The notes: generated by a model from the sequence alone, not told the origin. Positions 25,174 through 34,079 are shown, counted from the first letter of the stretch. The stretch is 53,441 nucleotides of DNA from Candidatus Thalassarchaeum betae (GCA_022448665.1 JAKUUO010000008.1:1-53441), one strand, 5' to 3'. A program made the numbers and translations.

Positions 25174-25416
25174 TCACGGCCGCGCCGGGCTCCTGATGCG
25201 GAAGGTGTACTCGCCGGCGTCCTCGTTCACGCCCAGCAGCTCGAGCCCCATCCTGTCGCACAGAGCAGGCATGTCGTGCAACGTCTCCGGGTCGTCGCAG
25301 ACCACTTCGAACAGCGACCCCCCCTCAGACGACTCGACAGCCTTCCTAGTCTCGTGTATGGGCACGGGGCAGAAGAAACCGAGGAGGTTCAGTGTGGTAA
25401 CCCCCTCATCGACCAT
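25174..25416 (-). CDS. TusA/SirA-like sulfur-carrier protein
   Basis: An 80-residue TusA-family protein. Its signature is LLGFFCPVPIHETRKAV with the reactive cysteine C16 in the C-P-x-P motif. The beta-alpha-beta core continues with LFEVVCDDPETLHDMPALCDRMG. Family members carry persulfide sulfur between proteins for thiolation of tRNA, molybdopterin or other cofactors; the partner here is unknown. It lies 11 bases after the helicase and 29 before ribA. Confidence 0.85.
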   Translation of the reverse strand: MVDEGVTTLNLLGFFCPVPIHETRKAVESSEGGSLFEVVCDDPETLHDMPALCDRMGLELLGVNEDAGEYTFRIRSPARP

Positions 25417-25427
25417 ATTTTTCCACC

Positions 25428-26852
25428 TTAGGGGGCCACGATAGAAGGCTCTAGCGAGCGTCCGTTGAAATCACGAGCCTTAATCACATCAATCACGTAG
25501 GCGACCTTGTCGACATGAATTTCCACTTTCGTCTCGTCCTCGCTCTGTGAGATCTCCCCAATCACGATATCAGAGACCCGCGCCTCCCGAGTGATCCAGT
25601 CTGCTATGGCTCTCTTGGTCGAATCCGATTTACCCAAGGCGAGTCTGACGGTGACCATCCCGAATGGGTCTGATACTTCCTCCCAGTCGTCTCTCTTGCC
25701 GATGGGGTCCCTGTCCATGCCTTCGGGCAGGCTAGGGGCATCGACGTAGGGGATGTTGAGATTCCACGTCGATGCGATCTTCTCGATGAGTCGACGGTCT
25801 TCGTTGGTGACGAAACTCCAGGCCTCGCCTTTTCTGCCCATCCTGCCGGTTCTGCCGATTCTGTGGACATACGACTCGGTGTCAATGGGCAGATCGTAGT
25901 TTACGACGTAGGTGATGCCATCCACATCAAGGCCACGGGCTGCCACGTCGGTGGCGACCACGATGCTCTCGCCACCGCCCTTGAACGAGTCGAGTATCTT
26001 CTCTCTCTTGCCCTGAGGCAGATCACCGTGCAGCCCGATGGCTCGGATTCTGAACTTCCCCAGCCTCTCGGAGAGGATTTCCACCATACGCTTGGTGTTG
26101 GTGAAGACGAGCATTTGATCATCACCTCCCATATGTGCTATGATACGGCCGAGCGCCCAGAGTTTGTTGGCCCGTCCGACTCGGATAGCGTACTGGTCGA
26201 TCTCCGGTATCTCGACTTCCATTTCATCGCTCATCACGTGGGTGGCGTCGAGCATGAACTCGTCAGCGGCGTCGAGAACCTCCTGAGGGAATGTGGCGCT
26301 AAAAAGCAGGGTCTGCTCTCGGTTCGGGGTCTTCTCGAAGATCCACAGGACATCCGGGAAGAATCCCATGTCCAGCATGCGGTCCGCCTCGTCGAGGCAG
26401 AAGTGCGCAATGTCCTCAAGCTTGAGGTGCCCCCTTTTGGTCATGTCAATCACTCTCCCAGGGGTTCCGACAATGATGTCGGCGCCCTTGTCGAGTTTCT
26501 TCGCCTGCTTCTCAAGGTCGGTGCCTCCGTAGACGGTTTGGATCGACAGCCCCTTGTCTCCTTGCAGACTGTCAATCTCCTTTGCGACCTGCACGGCGAG
26601 CTCCCTAGTTGGACAGAGGATGATGGCTTGGGGAGAGCCCGAGGGCGAGCAACTCTCAAGAATCGGGATTCCGAATGCGGCTGTCTTTCCCGAGCCGGTC
26701 CTCGCCTGCCCTACGACGTCCATCCCCTGTCGAGCAGGAGGCAGTGCCTCCCGTTGAATCTCGGTCGGCTCGGTCCAGCCAAGCGCCTCGATGGCTGCGG
26801 CAATCGGAGCTTCTAGGTCCCAACTACTGAAACCGGCCTCGGCAGCGTTCAT
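25428..26852 (-). CDS. DEAD-box RNA helicase with DbpA-like C-terminal domain
   Basis: A 474-residue ATP-dependent RNA helicase. Motifs in order: FSSWDLEAPIAAAI with the Q motif (EPTEIQREALPP), Walker A ARTGSGKT (50-57), PTRELA, TPGRVIDM, DEAD in CLDEADRMLDMGF, SAT, DVAARGLDVDGI, and HRIGRTGR. The C-terminal 75 residues (from GMVTVRLALGKSD) look like the small RRM-type RNA-binding domain of DbpA, which binds 23S rRNA in bacteria. A role in ribosome assembly or RNA remodelling is plausible. It is the third gene of the minus-strand cluster. Confidence 0.93.
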   Translation of the reverse strand: MNAAEAGFSSWDLEAPIAAAIEALGWTEPTEIQREALPPARQGMDVVGQARTGSGKTAAFGIPILESCSPSGSPQAIILCPTRELAVQVAKEIDSLQGDKGLSIQTVYGGTDLEKQAKKLDKGADIIVGTPGRVIDMTKRGHLKLEDIAHFCLDEADRMLDMGFFPDVLWIFEKTPNREQTLLFSATFPQEVLDAADEFMLDATHVMSDEMEVEIPEIDQYAIRVGRANKLWALGRIIAHMGGDDQMLVFTNTKRMVEILSERLGKFRIRAIGLHGDLPQGKREKILDSFKGGGESIVVATDVAARGLDVDGITYVVNYDLPIDTESYVHRIGRTGRMGRKGEAWSFVTNEDRRLIEKIASTWNLNIPYVDAPSLPEGMDRDPIGKRDDWEEVSDPFGMVTVRLALGKSDSTKRAIADWITREARVSDIVIGEISQSEDETKVEIHVDKVAYVIDVIKARDFNGRSLEPSIVAP

Positions 26853-26861
26853 CGTATCGCC

Positions 26862-27146
26862 TCAGAAGGTTTCCGAATCGCGGATTTCCCTCTGCAGCTC
26901 GCCCATCCAGTACTTGCGGCAGTTCTCCTTGGTGAGATACTGATCCTTGCTCGAAAAACTGTGATTGTAGTGGCCCTTGTCGGCAGATGCGTACTGGTCC
27001 TTGCTCCTCTTGTGGAACTTTTGGAGTACGTGTTGACGCATGTATTGCCTGAACTTCAGTGACTTGCTGCGATTCACCCCTTTCGGCGTGACGCCATCCC
27101 AGAGGCGCTCGAAACGCTCCAGTTTGTCGTCAAACTCATCGCTCAT
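26862..27146 (-). CDS. conserved-looking small protein of unknown function
   Basis: A 94-residue charged protein rich in Lys, Tyr, His and Ser. Predicted largely helical at the start (DDKLERFERLWDGV), with a middle segment SLKFRQYMRQHVLQKFHKRS that is strongly basic and could touch RNA. No family is recognised. Its ATG overlaps the stop of the HEAT gene by 4 bases and it precedes the helicase by 9 bases, so it is co-translated with both. Context suggests an RNA- or ribosome-related role, but that is inference. Confidence 0.75.
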   Translation of the reverse strand: MSDEFDDKLERFERLWDGVTPKGVNRSKSLKFRQYMRQHVLQKFHKRSKDQYASADKGHYNHSFSSKDQYLTKENCRKYWMGELQREIRDSETF

Positions 27147-28351
27147 GCCGAATCCTCGCTGTGCGGCCGACCTAACTGCTGTTTATCATGTTCACCCTCT
27201 GGTAAAGCATCACCGCTACGCGGTGCGTCTAACTCCTCTAATGGTGGCTCGACCCTGTCAAGAGGGGCTAGGAATCGGTTTTTCTCCTCCTCTGAGCCCT
27301 CCATTTGCACGTCCCTTGCCAGCGAGGACAGCCTCTTGCGCAAGTCGGCCCGAGTCTCATGGCGCAGCAACTCGGCAGCAGCCTCCCTGAGTCTTTCCCC
27401 GCTCAGAACAATCGAAAGTTGGTCAATGCAGGCCTTGCGCAGTGTGTAATCCCTGCTTCTGGCACCGTCGATAATCATCTTCGTGACTCGGGGGTTTTGC
27501 ATGTCTAGTTTCTTCATCGCTTTGATTACTGACTTCCTAACTCCCGCATCATCGTCCGTGATGGCAGCCTCGATGAAGATGGTGGCTATCATAGGTTCAG
27601 TTTTGGTAAGCTTAGTTAGCGTGTTGGAAGCGTTCCTCCTGACTTGCGCGTCCTCGTCCTCCAATGACCAACCTATCAGGTCCCACCCTGTAGCACCTGC
27701 ACCGGCGGCAAAACGCAGAATCTTCGAACCGCGCCGCCTCAGATCGACATCCTCTTCTCGAATCAATTCGTCAAGATGCAGGCAACCGGTCTCGGGCCAA
27801 CTATCGGCTGTCCGGCGGAGGGTCTCAAAGGCATTAGCGCGATGATCGATCCTAGTATCACGCAACTCTCTGCGGAGGATGTTCTCGCAGCCCGAGGGGA
27901 ACACTGGAGCGACCTTGAGGAAGCACTCTCTAGCCGCATCTCTGACCTGTCCCTCATCTTCGAGAAGACGATCGGAGAGGCAGTGCAAGAGGTCATCGTG
28001 TTTCTTCAGTGCGAAGACAGGCAGAATCTCCAGAGCGGCTATTCTGATCTCGATAGTATCGTCATCGAGTGCATCGAGCAGAACTTTGTGTGCAGAGTCA
28101 ATCTGGCTGCCTAGAACTCGGTGAAGCGCCTTGATCCCATCGCTCCTGCGAGCGAATCCGCCTCCGTCACTCCTAGACAGCTCCAAACTTCCTGTCTCAC
28201 CCCGGGCCAATGGCAGGATCTCGTGTGCCGGAATCCTCTGCCACGGACCGGCATCAGGGAGGAGCCCCCTGATGTCCACATCGCTAGCCATTCGCTGCCG
28301 TCTGATCGGCTTGCCCGTGCGCGGGTCGCGTGCGACGTAACCTCTAGACAT
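27143..28351 (-). CDS. HEAT-repeat protein
   Basis: A 402-residue helical-repeat protein. After a basic N-terminus (ARDPRTGKPIRRQRM) come about eight HEAT-like units, with recurring patterns such as DALDDDTIEIRIAALEIL, LEDEDAQVRRNASNTLTKL and ITDDDAGVRKSVIKAMKKL. Each has the typical D-x-x-V-R and following helix. It ends in a charged tail (PEGEHDKQQLGRPHSEDSA). Such proteins are scaffolds for protein or nucleic-acid contacts; no catalytic motif is present. The ATG at 28351 was chosen over an upstream in-frame codon. It is the first gene of the five-gene cluster and is divergent from the DUF2240-like gene. Confidence 0.85.
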   Translation of the reverse strand: MSRGYVARDPRTGKPIRRQRMASDVDIRGLLPDAGPWQRIPAHEILPLARGETGSLELSRSDGGGFARRSDGIKALHRVLGSQIDSAHKVLLDALDDDTIEIRIAALEILPVFALKKHDDLLHCLSDRLLEDEGQVRDAARECFLKVAPVFPSGCENILRRELRDTRIDHRANAFETLRRTADSWPETGCLHLDELIREEDVDLRRRGSKILRFAAGAGATGWDLIGWSLEDEDAQVRRNASNTLTKLTKTEPMIATIFIEAAITDDDAGVRKSVIKAMKKLDMQNPRVTKMIIDGARSRDYTLRKACIDQLSIVLSGERLREAAAELLRHETRADLRKRLSSLARDVQMEGSEEEKNRFLAPLDRVEPPLEELDAPRSGDALPEGEHDKQQLGRPHSEDSA

Positions 28352-28393
28352 TCTCCGCCTCGGCCCGCGCAAGTAGCCGTCTCTCTTGAATGA

Positions 28394-28411
28394 AATGCAG
28401 AATTGTGCATT
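28394..28411. promoter_or_regulatory. inverted repeat in a divergent promoter region
   Basis: AATGCA-GAATTG-TGCATT is a perfect 6-base inverted repeat in the 118-base gap between the HEAT gene (minus) and the DUF2240-like gene (plus). A GAAT/ATTC extension lies just outside. It sits about 43 bases upstream of one ATG and 59 of the other, so it could be an operator or a pair of TATA-like half sites. Confidence 0.4.
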
Positions 28412-28469
28412 ATTCCACAGGGTAACCATCAAACGGCGCCTTCATTCAGTTGCTCCTCCGGGGGGCCAG

Positions 28470-29081
28470 ATGTCGGAAGCACACGAGCAGGAGATTGGGT
28501 GTCTACTGCAGATTAGCATGGCCGGACTGCCCGGGGATTCGACGACACGTGAGGAGCTCTCCCGAATCTGGTCGCTGGAGCTACAGTGGTTCACACCGCA
28601 AGAGGCCGACCTGATTGCAGACAGGCTGTCCGAGAGGGGCTGGCTCGTTGAGACCGCAGACGGGCTGTCAGCTCCACTCGGTCTTGAACTCCCGCGCCCC
28701 TCTCTAGGCTGGCGTCCAATGGCAAGGCGTATGGTCGATCCCCCCGAATTCAAGCGACACACTCCTCTCGCGAAAACTCTCCCCCTGCCCCCGGAACCAA
28801 TCGAGACGGTAGTCGAGCCCCCAGCACCCAAGCAGCAGCCAATGCCGCGGATTTCGGACCCCGAGCCGACCTCCATGCCTCCAGACAGAGCAGAAGGCAG
28901 CATACCCGGATTGATATCAATGATAGGAGAGAAGTCTGGTTTGGAGAACAAGGAAGTCATACGCCGGGCCCAGCGGAAGCGAAGAGCACTCGGCCAGGTG
29001 ACTCTGTGGATGGCACTCGCCTTGGTTGCCCGGGAACAAGGTCTGGACATGCAGGCGGTCAACCTAGCGATAGAGGCCTGA
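28470..29081 (+). CDS. DUF2240-like archaeal protein
   Basis: A 203-residue protein starting at the ATG at 28470. The N-terminal 70 residues contain TREELSRIWSLELQWFTPQEADLIADRL, GWLVE, a small helical domain that resembles the archaeal DUF2240 family as I recall it. A proline-rich linker (about 85-145, PLPPEPIETVVEPPAPKQQP) follows. A C-terminal helical segment (IRRAQRKRRALGQVTLWMALALVAREQGLDMQAV) completes the protein. The family has no assigned function. It is divergent from the HEAT cluster and its stop nearly touches the stop of the exporter gene on the other strand. Confidence 0.75.
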   Translation: MSEAHEQEIGCLLQISMAGLPGDSTTREELSRIWSLELQWFTPQEADLIADRLSERGWLVETADGLSAPLGLELPRPSLGWRPMARRMVDPPEFKRHTPLAKTLPLPPEPIETVVEPPAPKQQPMPRISDPEPTSMPPDRAEGSIPGLISMIGEKSGLENKEVIRRAQRKRRALGQVTLWMALALVAREQGLDMQAVNLAIEA

Positions 29082-29082
29082 C

Positions 29083-31704
29083 TCAGTCGTAGCCGTTCCC
29101 TGAGCGCACTTCGGCGGCTAGCAATCCAGGAAGCACAAACAGAGCCATCATCAGTGAGAACAGAACTGAAATCGAACTCACTATGCCGAAGTCTTGAATG
29201 ACCGGGATGGGGGACAGTTTCAGAACTAAGAACCCACAGATTGTGGTTCCAGCAGACAGTAGCAGAGCAGTGCCCGTGGTGGCGTACATATCCCGCATGG
29301 CCTGCCAGGTTCCCATGCCAGAGAGGCGGTTCGCCTCGAAACGCCTCCATACGTGAATCGAGTAGTCAATACCTAGGCCAATCGTCAGTGCAGTAATCAT
29401 AATCGTCAGTACGTTCCAGTTCATCCCCAGCACGGCCATTGCTCCGACCACCCAGGCGCCGGCTAGGCCGACCGGAAGAATGACCACCAGCGACTGCCCC
29501 AGCCTACGCGTCAGGAGAACCAGCACCAGCATTGAGACAAGTAGGCTAATCACAGTCGATGTCACTTGAGATACCACCAGTTCCGAGAGCACGTTGTTCA
29601 GGACGATAACATCGCCAGTGACATGCACTTCTCCACCTACCAGTCCCTCTTCCTCCAATAGTTCAGCCTGCTTCACGAACACTTCCGCGACCTCTTGGGC
29701 CTCCTCACTGCTCCTTGCTAGAACATCCACCCTCATCTTGAGGTACAACAGCGACTGACCGTCTTCGGTCATAGCGACGTGCATGCCGATCCTCTCAGCC
29801 CAACTGAGCCCTCTGAGCCCATCGCCGGTCGAGTCATTGGACATCAGGTCTGAGACAGCCCCCACCAGGTCGCCCTCCGCGAATCCATCCGCGACCCCAA
29901 GTTCGCCGTCGAATATTCCCAAGTGATATGAATCGCCGAACAACGGGTCGTTCTCGACAGCATCTCGCAGAATCGGATGGAGCCCGTCATAAGACGGGCG
30001 CTGCGAATCTGTGTTCGTTGGGTTGACCACCTCTGGGATGCCAGCGATTCTATCGTCGAAGAACCCGAGTCCCTTCAGCAGGTCTCTTTCGCCACTCAGG
30101 GCATCTTCCCCGGGAAGAGGCTCGATTAGTATGATGACCGATTTCCAAGCAGCCGCTTCGTAGGAATCATACATGTCGTTCCTGACTTCCATTATGTCCA
30201 TGCCATCCTCGGAGAGGAAATCGGTCAATTCGAAACTGGTGTCCAACTCCCTGATAGCTACTATCACCGAACCCATGGTAATCAGTGCGACGACCAGCAA
30301 GACTCTCGCGGTGTTCCTCCTCTGGAATCGCGTGGCCAAGTCTGCTAACCTGTTCATTTTCAGACCGCGGGACCGCTTCTCGCCCCCCGTCTTCTCAACC
30401 ACCACATGTACCGCTCCAACGAATACGGTGCTGGCCACGAAGGCGGAGACCACACCCAGTGCCAGAGTGAATCCGAAGGTCCGCAGCGGAGCGAGTTCGG
30501 AGCCGAATGGAGGGGGGAACGAGTTAGCGAGGAAGGCGAAGACCGTAGTGATTACAGCCAGGGAGAGTGCCAAGCGCAGCACTGAGACAGACTTCACCCA
30601 TGCCTGTGCGGCGCTCTCTGTCTGATTCTTTGCCTCTTCGTATCCACGTTGCAGGTGAATGGAGTAGTCGATGCCCAATCCCAGAACCACAGGGGCCACA
30701 GCGACCTCGAGTATTGAGAACCGCATACCGACAAAGGTCACGATGCCGTAGGTCCAGACCAGAGCGGCAGATAGTCCCAGCAGAGGTGCTGCAACCATCA
30801 TGAAGGAGCGAAACGCCATAGCTAGCAGCACGACTACGACCATGACGGCGATAAGCAGCAGCCAGACTAGGTTGTCCAAGGTCGACTCATTGATATCGTG
30901 GCTGATTAGATCGTCCGAGATGACCCCGTATTGCAGTGCCGAATTGTTACCGAGCGGGTGTTTTGCGTCCAGGTCCAGAAGGGCCCGAATCTGAGATGCC
31001 CTGTTCTGTCGGACATCGTCGCTAATATCGCCGCTGATCTCGATTGCCCACATGGTGCTGGACGCACGGGGGGTGGGGTCGCCTTCTCCAGTGTCCAGCC
31101 ACTCGCACACCGGTTCGTAGTCGAAGTCGGTGTGGAGCATTGCAGATGCAGCGAACGAGGCCGAGGCGATGGCTTGGTCGTTACCAATAGCATCGGTGCA
31201 CTTATCCCCGTCTGTGACGGCGCCAAGAAACTCCCCCCAGTCGTTGAAGTCTGCTAGGTTGCGACCTTGCTCGTCCCTCTCTTCAAGAGCTCTCTCCATC
31301 ATATCGGCCGTATTCAGGTGCGCTATGACGAAGTCGCCATTGGCAGCAGAGAATTCTTCGACTCTACTTAAGTCATCAGACAGTTGCTGGAGAGCCCCAA
31401 ACTCCAGCACGTTACAGAAAGTCTCGTCGCATTCATTACCCCCTTCTGCAGAATCAATGTAAGGCTCGACGTGGATGTAAATCATGTGGGGTGATGAATC
31501 CATGACCGTGCTGATCCGCTCTTCGGCTGCATCAGCCTCCGTCTCGGGAGCGAATGAGCCGAGGTCGGTCGTGAATCCTTCGAAATTGTAAATTAACTGA
31601 TTAGCCATGACTACTGTCAACAGAACGCCCGCAACTACAATTGGCAAAGCCAATCTTTCGAAGGCCCTGACAAGGGACTCTCTCGACGAGGCACTATTCA
31701 CCAT
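29083..31704 (-). CDS. MMPL/RND-superfamily exporter (HAE3-like)
   Basis: An 873-residue proton-driven transporter. It has an N-terminal membrane helix near residue 25, an exterior domain (about 50-280), a block of five or six helices with an acid-containing LGIDYSIHLQRGYEEA segment, a second exterior domain (about 450-690), and a second helix block with LGIDYSIHVWRRF. The two GLGIDYSIH repeats are the family's duplicated signature. Substrates in the family are lipids, isoprenoids or drugs; here it is unknown. The TATA box at 31727-31734 places the transcript start at the ATG at 31704, indicating a leaderless message and excluding the GTG at 31722. It is divergent from rpo11. Confidence 0.88.
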   Translation of the reverse strand: MVNSASSRESLVRAFERLALPIVVAGVLLTVVMANQLIYNFEGFTTDLGSFAPETEADAAEERISTVMDSSPHMIYIHVEPYIDSAEGGNECDETFCNVLEFGALQQLSDDLSRVEEFSAANGDFVIAHLNTADMMERALEERDEQGRNLADFNDWGEFLGAVTDGDKCTDAIGNDQAIASASFAASAMLHTDFDYEPVCEWLDTGEGDPTPRASSTMWAIEISGDISDDVRQNRASQIRALLDLDAKHPLGNNSALQYGVISDDLISHDINESTLDNLVWLLLIAVMVVVVLLAMAFRSFMMVAAPLLGLSAALVWTYGIVTFVGMRFSILEVAVAPVVLGLGIDYSIHLQRGYEEAKNQTESAAQAWVKSVSVLRLALSLAVITTVFAFLANSFPPPFGSELAPLRTFGFTLALGVVSAFVASTVFVGAVHVVVEKTGGEKRSRGLKMNRLADLATRFQRRNTARVLLVVALITMGSVIVAIRELDTSFELTDFLSEDGMDIMEVRNDMYDSYEAAAWKSVIILIEPLPGEDALSGERDLLKGLGFFDDRIAGIPEVVNPTNTDSQRPSYDGLHPILRDAVENDPLFGDSYHLGIFDGELGVADGFAEGDLVGAVSDLMSNDSTGDGLRGLSWAERIGMHVAMTEDGQSLLYLKMRVDVLARSSEEAQEVAEVFVKQAELLEEEGLVGGEVHVTGDVIVLNNVLSELVVSQVTSTVISLLVSMLVLVLLTRRLGQSLVVILPVGLAGAWVVGAMAVLGMNWNVLTIMITALTIGLGIDYSIHVWRRFEANRLSGMGTWQAMRDMYATTGTALLLSAGTTICGFLVLKLSPIPVIQDFGIVSSISVLFSLMMALFVLPGLLAAEVRSGNGYD

Positions 31705-31726
31705 TGCCGCGGCCAAAACCACCCCA

Positions 31727-31734
31727 TGTATAAC
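31727..31734 (-). promoter_or_regulatory. TATA box giving a leaderless exporter mRNA
   Basis: On the minus strand this reads GTTATACA, centred about 26 bases upstream of the A of the ATG at 31704. The predicted transcript would therefore begin at the start codon. Confidence 0.65.
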
Positions 31735-31815
31735 TTAGGCTCCACTTGGACCCGGGGGGGTCCAACATAGTCAGGAAAGCCCTCAAAAGGGACGGGCTGG
31801 TCGAGCGGCTGTAAT

Positions 31816-32073
31816 ATGCCAGTCAAGGTACTCAAGAATGAGGGTCGCGAACTACGCCTGAGGATCTCCGGGGAGAGTCACACCACCCTCCAATTATTCC
31901 GCTCAAGGCTGAATGAGAGCAAGGACGTTGAGTACGCTAACTACTTCCAGAATCACCCCGATCTCGACGAGCCAGAACTCTACATCAGAGCCTCCGAAGG
32001 CAAGAGTGCCGAGAAGGTATTCAAGAGGCTCTGCTCGGACATCTCCAAGGAACTGTCCAAACTCAAACTATGA
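31816..32073 (+). CDS. rpoL: DNA-directed RNA polymerase subunit Rpo11 (L)
   Basis: An 85-residue subunit of archaeal RNA polymerase, homologous to eukaryotic Rpb11. With Rpo3 it forms the assembly platform. The signature GESHTTLQLFRSRL near residues 19-32 and the later HPDLDEPELYIRASEG match the family, and length is typical. It is divergent from the exporter gene. The stop lies 13 bases before the truD start, so the two form an operon. Confidence 0.93.
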   Translation: MPVKVLKNEGRELRLRISGESHTTLQLFRSRLNESKDVEYANYFQNHPDLDEPELYIRASEGKSAEKVFKRLCSDISKELSKLKL

Positions 32074-32086
32074 AGGCGGTGTGGGC

Positions 32087-33484
32087 GTGGCTGAGCCCTC
32101 TATCGAGGAACACCTGGGTCTGATTGGTTGGGCTGCCGAGGGCAAGGGCACCGGGGGGATTCTCAAGGCGCGGGTCGAAGACTTCCGAGTGGAGGAGATG
32201 GCGAAAATTCCAGCTCTCGACCCAAAGGGTCGATTCACAGTCGTTCGAGCCTCTTTGACCAACTGGGAGACCAATCGCTTCCTCAAGCGCATGGCCGGCG
32301 CATGCGGAATCTCTCGGAAGCGAGTCTTCTCTTCGGGAATGAAGGATAAACGGGCTGTGACAACTCAGATTCTAGTGGTTGACGCCCCTCAGAGCAAGGT
32401 CGAGAAGATAGCAATCAAAGACTCCGTAATCGAGGTGATTGGACGGACTCATCAGAAGATTGGAATGGGCGACCACGACGGAAACCGATTCACGATCACC
32501 GTGCGCGGCTGCAGCGACTCCGACGGCAACCCCATCGACGGTAAGGAGGCTATGAGGAGAGTGAACGAAATCAGGTCGAGAATGTCCCAGAGAATGAGTG
32601 CCGACGCATTCCCCAACTGGATAGGGCCTCAGAGGTTCGGGGCGACTAGGCCAGTGACTCCCGAGGTCGGAAGGGCCGTGGTCGAGGACGACTACGAGAG
32701 GGCATGTGACCTTTATCTCGGGATGGAGGGGCAGAATTCGAGCGAGGACGTCGCCGCCTTCAGAGCGAAGTGGCGAGAGACTAGAGACCCACAAGGCTGC
32801 TTGGAGATTATACCCCGCTATCTGGGCTACGAAAGGGGAATCCTCGAGAGCCTGCTGAAGAACCCGGAAGACTGGCTCCGGGCCTACAAGAGCCTGCCGC
32901 ACTCACTGCAGTTGCTGACGATTCACTCCCTGCAGTCTCTCACGTTCAACCATGCTCTCGCAGCCCGGCTCGCCGCGGACGTTTCACTCATCGAGCCGGT
33001 CATCGGTGATTTGGTGGCCCCCGTCCAGGGCAACGGCAGGATCGACGTCTCTAAGATGGCGTATGTCAGTGAGTCAAATCTAGAGAGGTGCAAGAGAAAT
33101 TGCCAGTTGGGCAGGCTCTCCGTCACCGGACCCCTGCCCGGTGACAGTGCATCCTTCGCCGAGGGCCTTCCAGGGGAATTGGAGCAGCAGGCCATCGAGG
33201 ACACAGGTTTGTCTGACGTCAATTGGATGGTTCCTAGGATTCCGAGGCTGACCTCCTCGGGGACCCGCAGGCCGCTGTCGGTTCTATTCCAGTCATTCTC
33301 GGTCGAGGAGGCCCCAGATATCTCGGATTCCTCTCTCTCAGAGAGGTGGGAGCAGGGCCCTCTGGAGGGTGATCTGTGGCATCCTGATGGGGCCAGTCTC
33401 AAACTCAAATTCACCCTGCCGCCCGGCACCTACGCAACGGTGCTGATGCGCGAGTTGATGCGCTCTCCGTTGGACCACTACTAG
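32087..33484 (+). CDS. truD: tRNA pseudouridine synthase TruD
   Basis: Converts uridine 13 of tRNA to pseudouridine. The 465-residue protein has the N-terminal IGWAAEGKGTGGILKARVEDF strand region. The catalytic aspartate is in SSGMKDKRAVTTQ, followed by a FTITVRG strand, NWIGPQRFG (family N-x-F-G-x-Q-R-F-G form), and the TRUD insertion. The GTG at 32087 was chosen because the frame before it lies inside rpo11; GTG 32081 is an alternative. It converges on the aEF-1beta gene with 4 bases between stops. Confidence 0.93.
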   Translation: MAEPSIEEHLGLIGWAAEGKGTGGILKARVEDFRVEEMAKIPALDPKGRFTVVRASLTNWETNRFLKRMAGACGISRKRVFSSGMKDKRAVTTQILVVDAPQSKVEKIAIKDSVIEVIGRTHQKIGMGDHDGNRFTITVRGCSDSDGNPIDGKEAMRRVNEIRSRMSQRMSADAFPNWIGPQRFGATRPVTPEVGRAVVEDDYERACDLYLGMEGQNSSEDVAAFRAKWRETRDPQGCLEIIPRYLGYERGILESLLKNPEDWLRAYKSLPHSLQLLTIHSLQSLTFNHALAARLAADVSLIEPVIGDLVAPVQGNGRIDVSKMAYVSESNLERCKRNCQLGRLSVTGPLPGDSASFAEGLPGELEQQAIEDTGLSDVNWMVPRIPRLTSSGTRRPLSVLFQSFSVEEAPDISDSSLSERWEQGPLEGDLWHPDGASLKLKFTLPPGTYATVLMRELMRSPLDHY

Positions 33485-33488
33485 GGGC

Positions 33489-33755
33489 TCAGAGTCGCCC
33501 CATCTCAAGGGCCTCTATCTGCCCCACTAGAGGGTCGACCCCACGGACCCTGTCTTCGAAGCCGTCCACGATCCCTTCACCTTCGCCTAGAACGACTTGG
33601 ACCTCAATAAACATCATCCCGAAGGCCAGTGGCTTGACCTCCACAGCTTGGACCTCGTCGAAACCGTCTATCTGGGTGGCAATCCCCTCGTAATCCGGCC
33701 TGCCCTCTTCGGGCTGGTCGATAGTGACCCTGTACTTCACAACAACATGTCCCAT
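33489..33755 (-). CDS. translation elongation factor aEF-1beta
   Basis: An 88-residue guanine-nucleotide exchange factor for aEF-1alpha, reloading it with GTP. It contains the core pattern VVVKYRVTIDQPEEG, the acidic EAxxGxDEVQAVEVKPLAFGMMFIEVQVV segment (from about residue 35), and the length of archaeal members. The ATG at 33755 was chosen over an upstream in-frame codon that would overlap the zinc-ribbon gene. The zinc-ribbon gene just upstream on the same strand is a known companion in archaea. Confidence 0.9.
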   Translation of the reverse strand: MGHVVVKYRVTIDQPEEGRPDYEGIATQIDGFDEVQAVEVKPLAFGMMFIEVQVVLGEGEGIVDGFEDRVRGVDPLVGQIEALEMGRL

Positions 33756-33768
33756 CCTAATCACTCTC

Positions 33769-33936
33769 TCAAGGTCCTTGGAAGCCACATTCAGTGCAGA
33801 TGTACATGACTGACTGAACCCTGCACTTCTCGCTTCGACCTATTGAATTACCGCATTCTGGGCATGGGAAAGCTGTGCTCTTCTTGCTAACCAGCGGAAG
33901 TCCTGACGACGTGCAGATAATTGCTCTTCCTGACAT
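33769..33936 (-). CDS. small zinc-ribbon protein of the aEF-1beta neighbourhood (DUF1610/HVO_2753-like)
   Basis: A 55-residue protein with CPECG and CTECG knuckles and a C-terminal GFQGP, matching the small archaeal Zn-ribbon proteins encoded next to aEF-1beta. The family normally has two fingers with four C-x-x-C pairs. Here only one cysteine is seen at the first knuckle (ICTSSG) and one at the third (SEKC), so two ligands appear to be serine. If correct, each finger has lost one cysteine. It is 13 bases upstream of aEF-1beta on the same strand. Role: presumed translation-linked RNA binding. Confidence 0.8.
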   Translation of the reverse strand: MSGRAIICTSSGLPLVSKKSTAFPCPECGNSIGRSEKCRVQSVMYICTECGFQGP

Positions 33937-34079
33937 TGCTTTCCCTCGATGAGGCGGCCGAACCACACCCCCCTTTTAGCGTTGACCGAGGCAGAGAGGC
34001 GAGACATCTGAGCAGTAGGGCGATTTCAAGCCCTGAGTATGTTTCAAAGCCAGCACCCTTACGCAGGTTGGGTGAAAGC

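Noticed and set aside
25863..26816. Plus-strand ORF of 317 codons across the helicase gene
   Set aside because: Antisense to clear DEAD-box motifs; its length follows from the high GC content.
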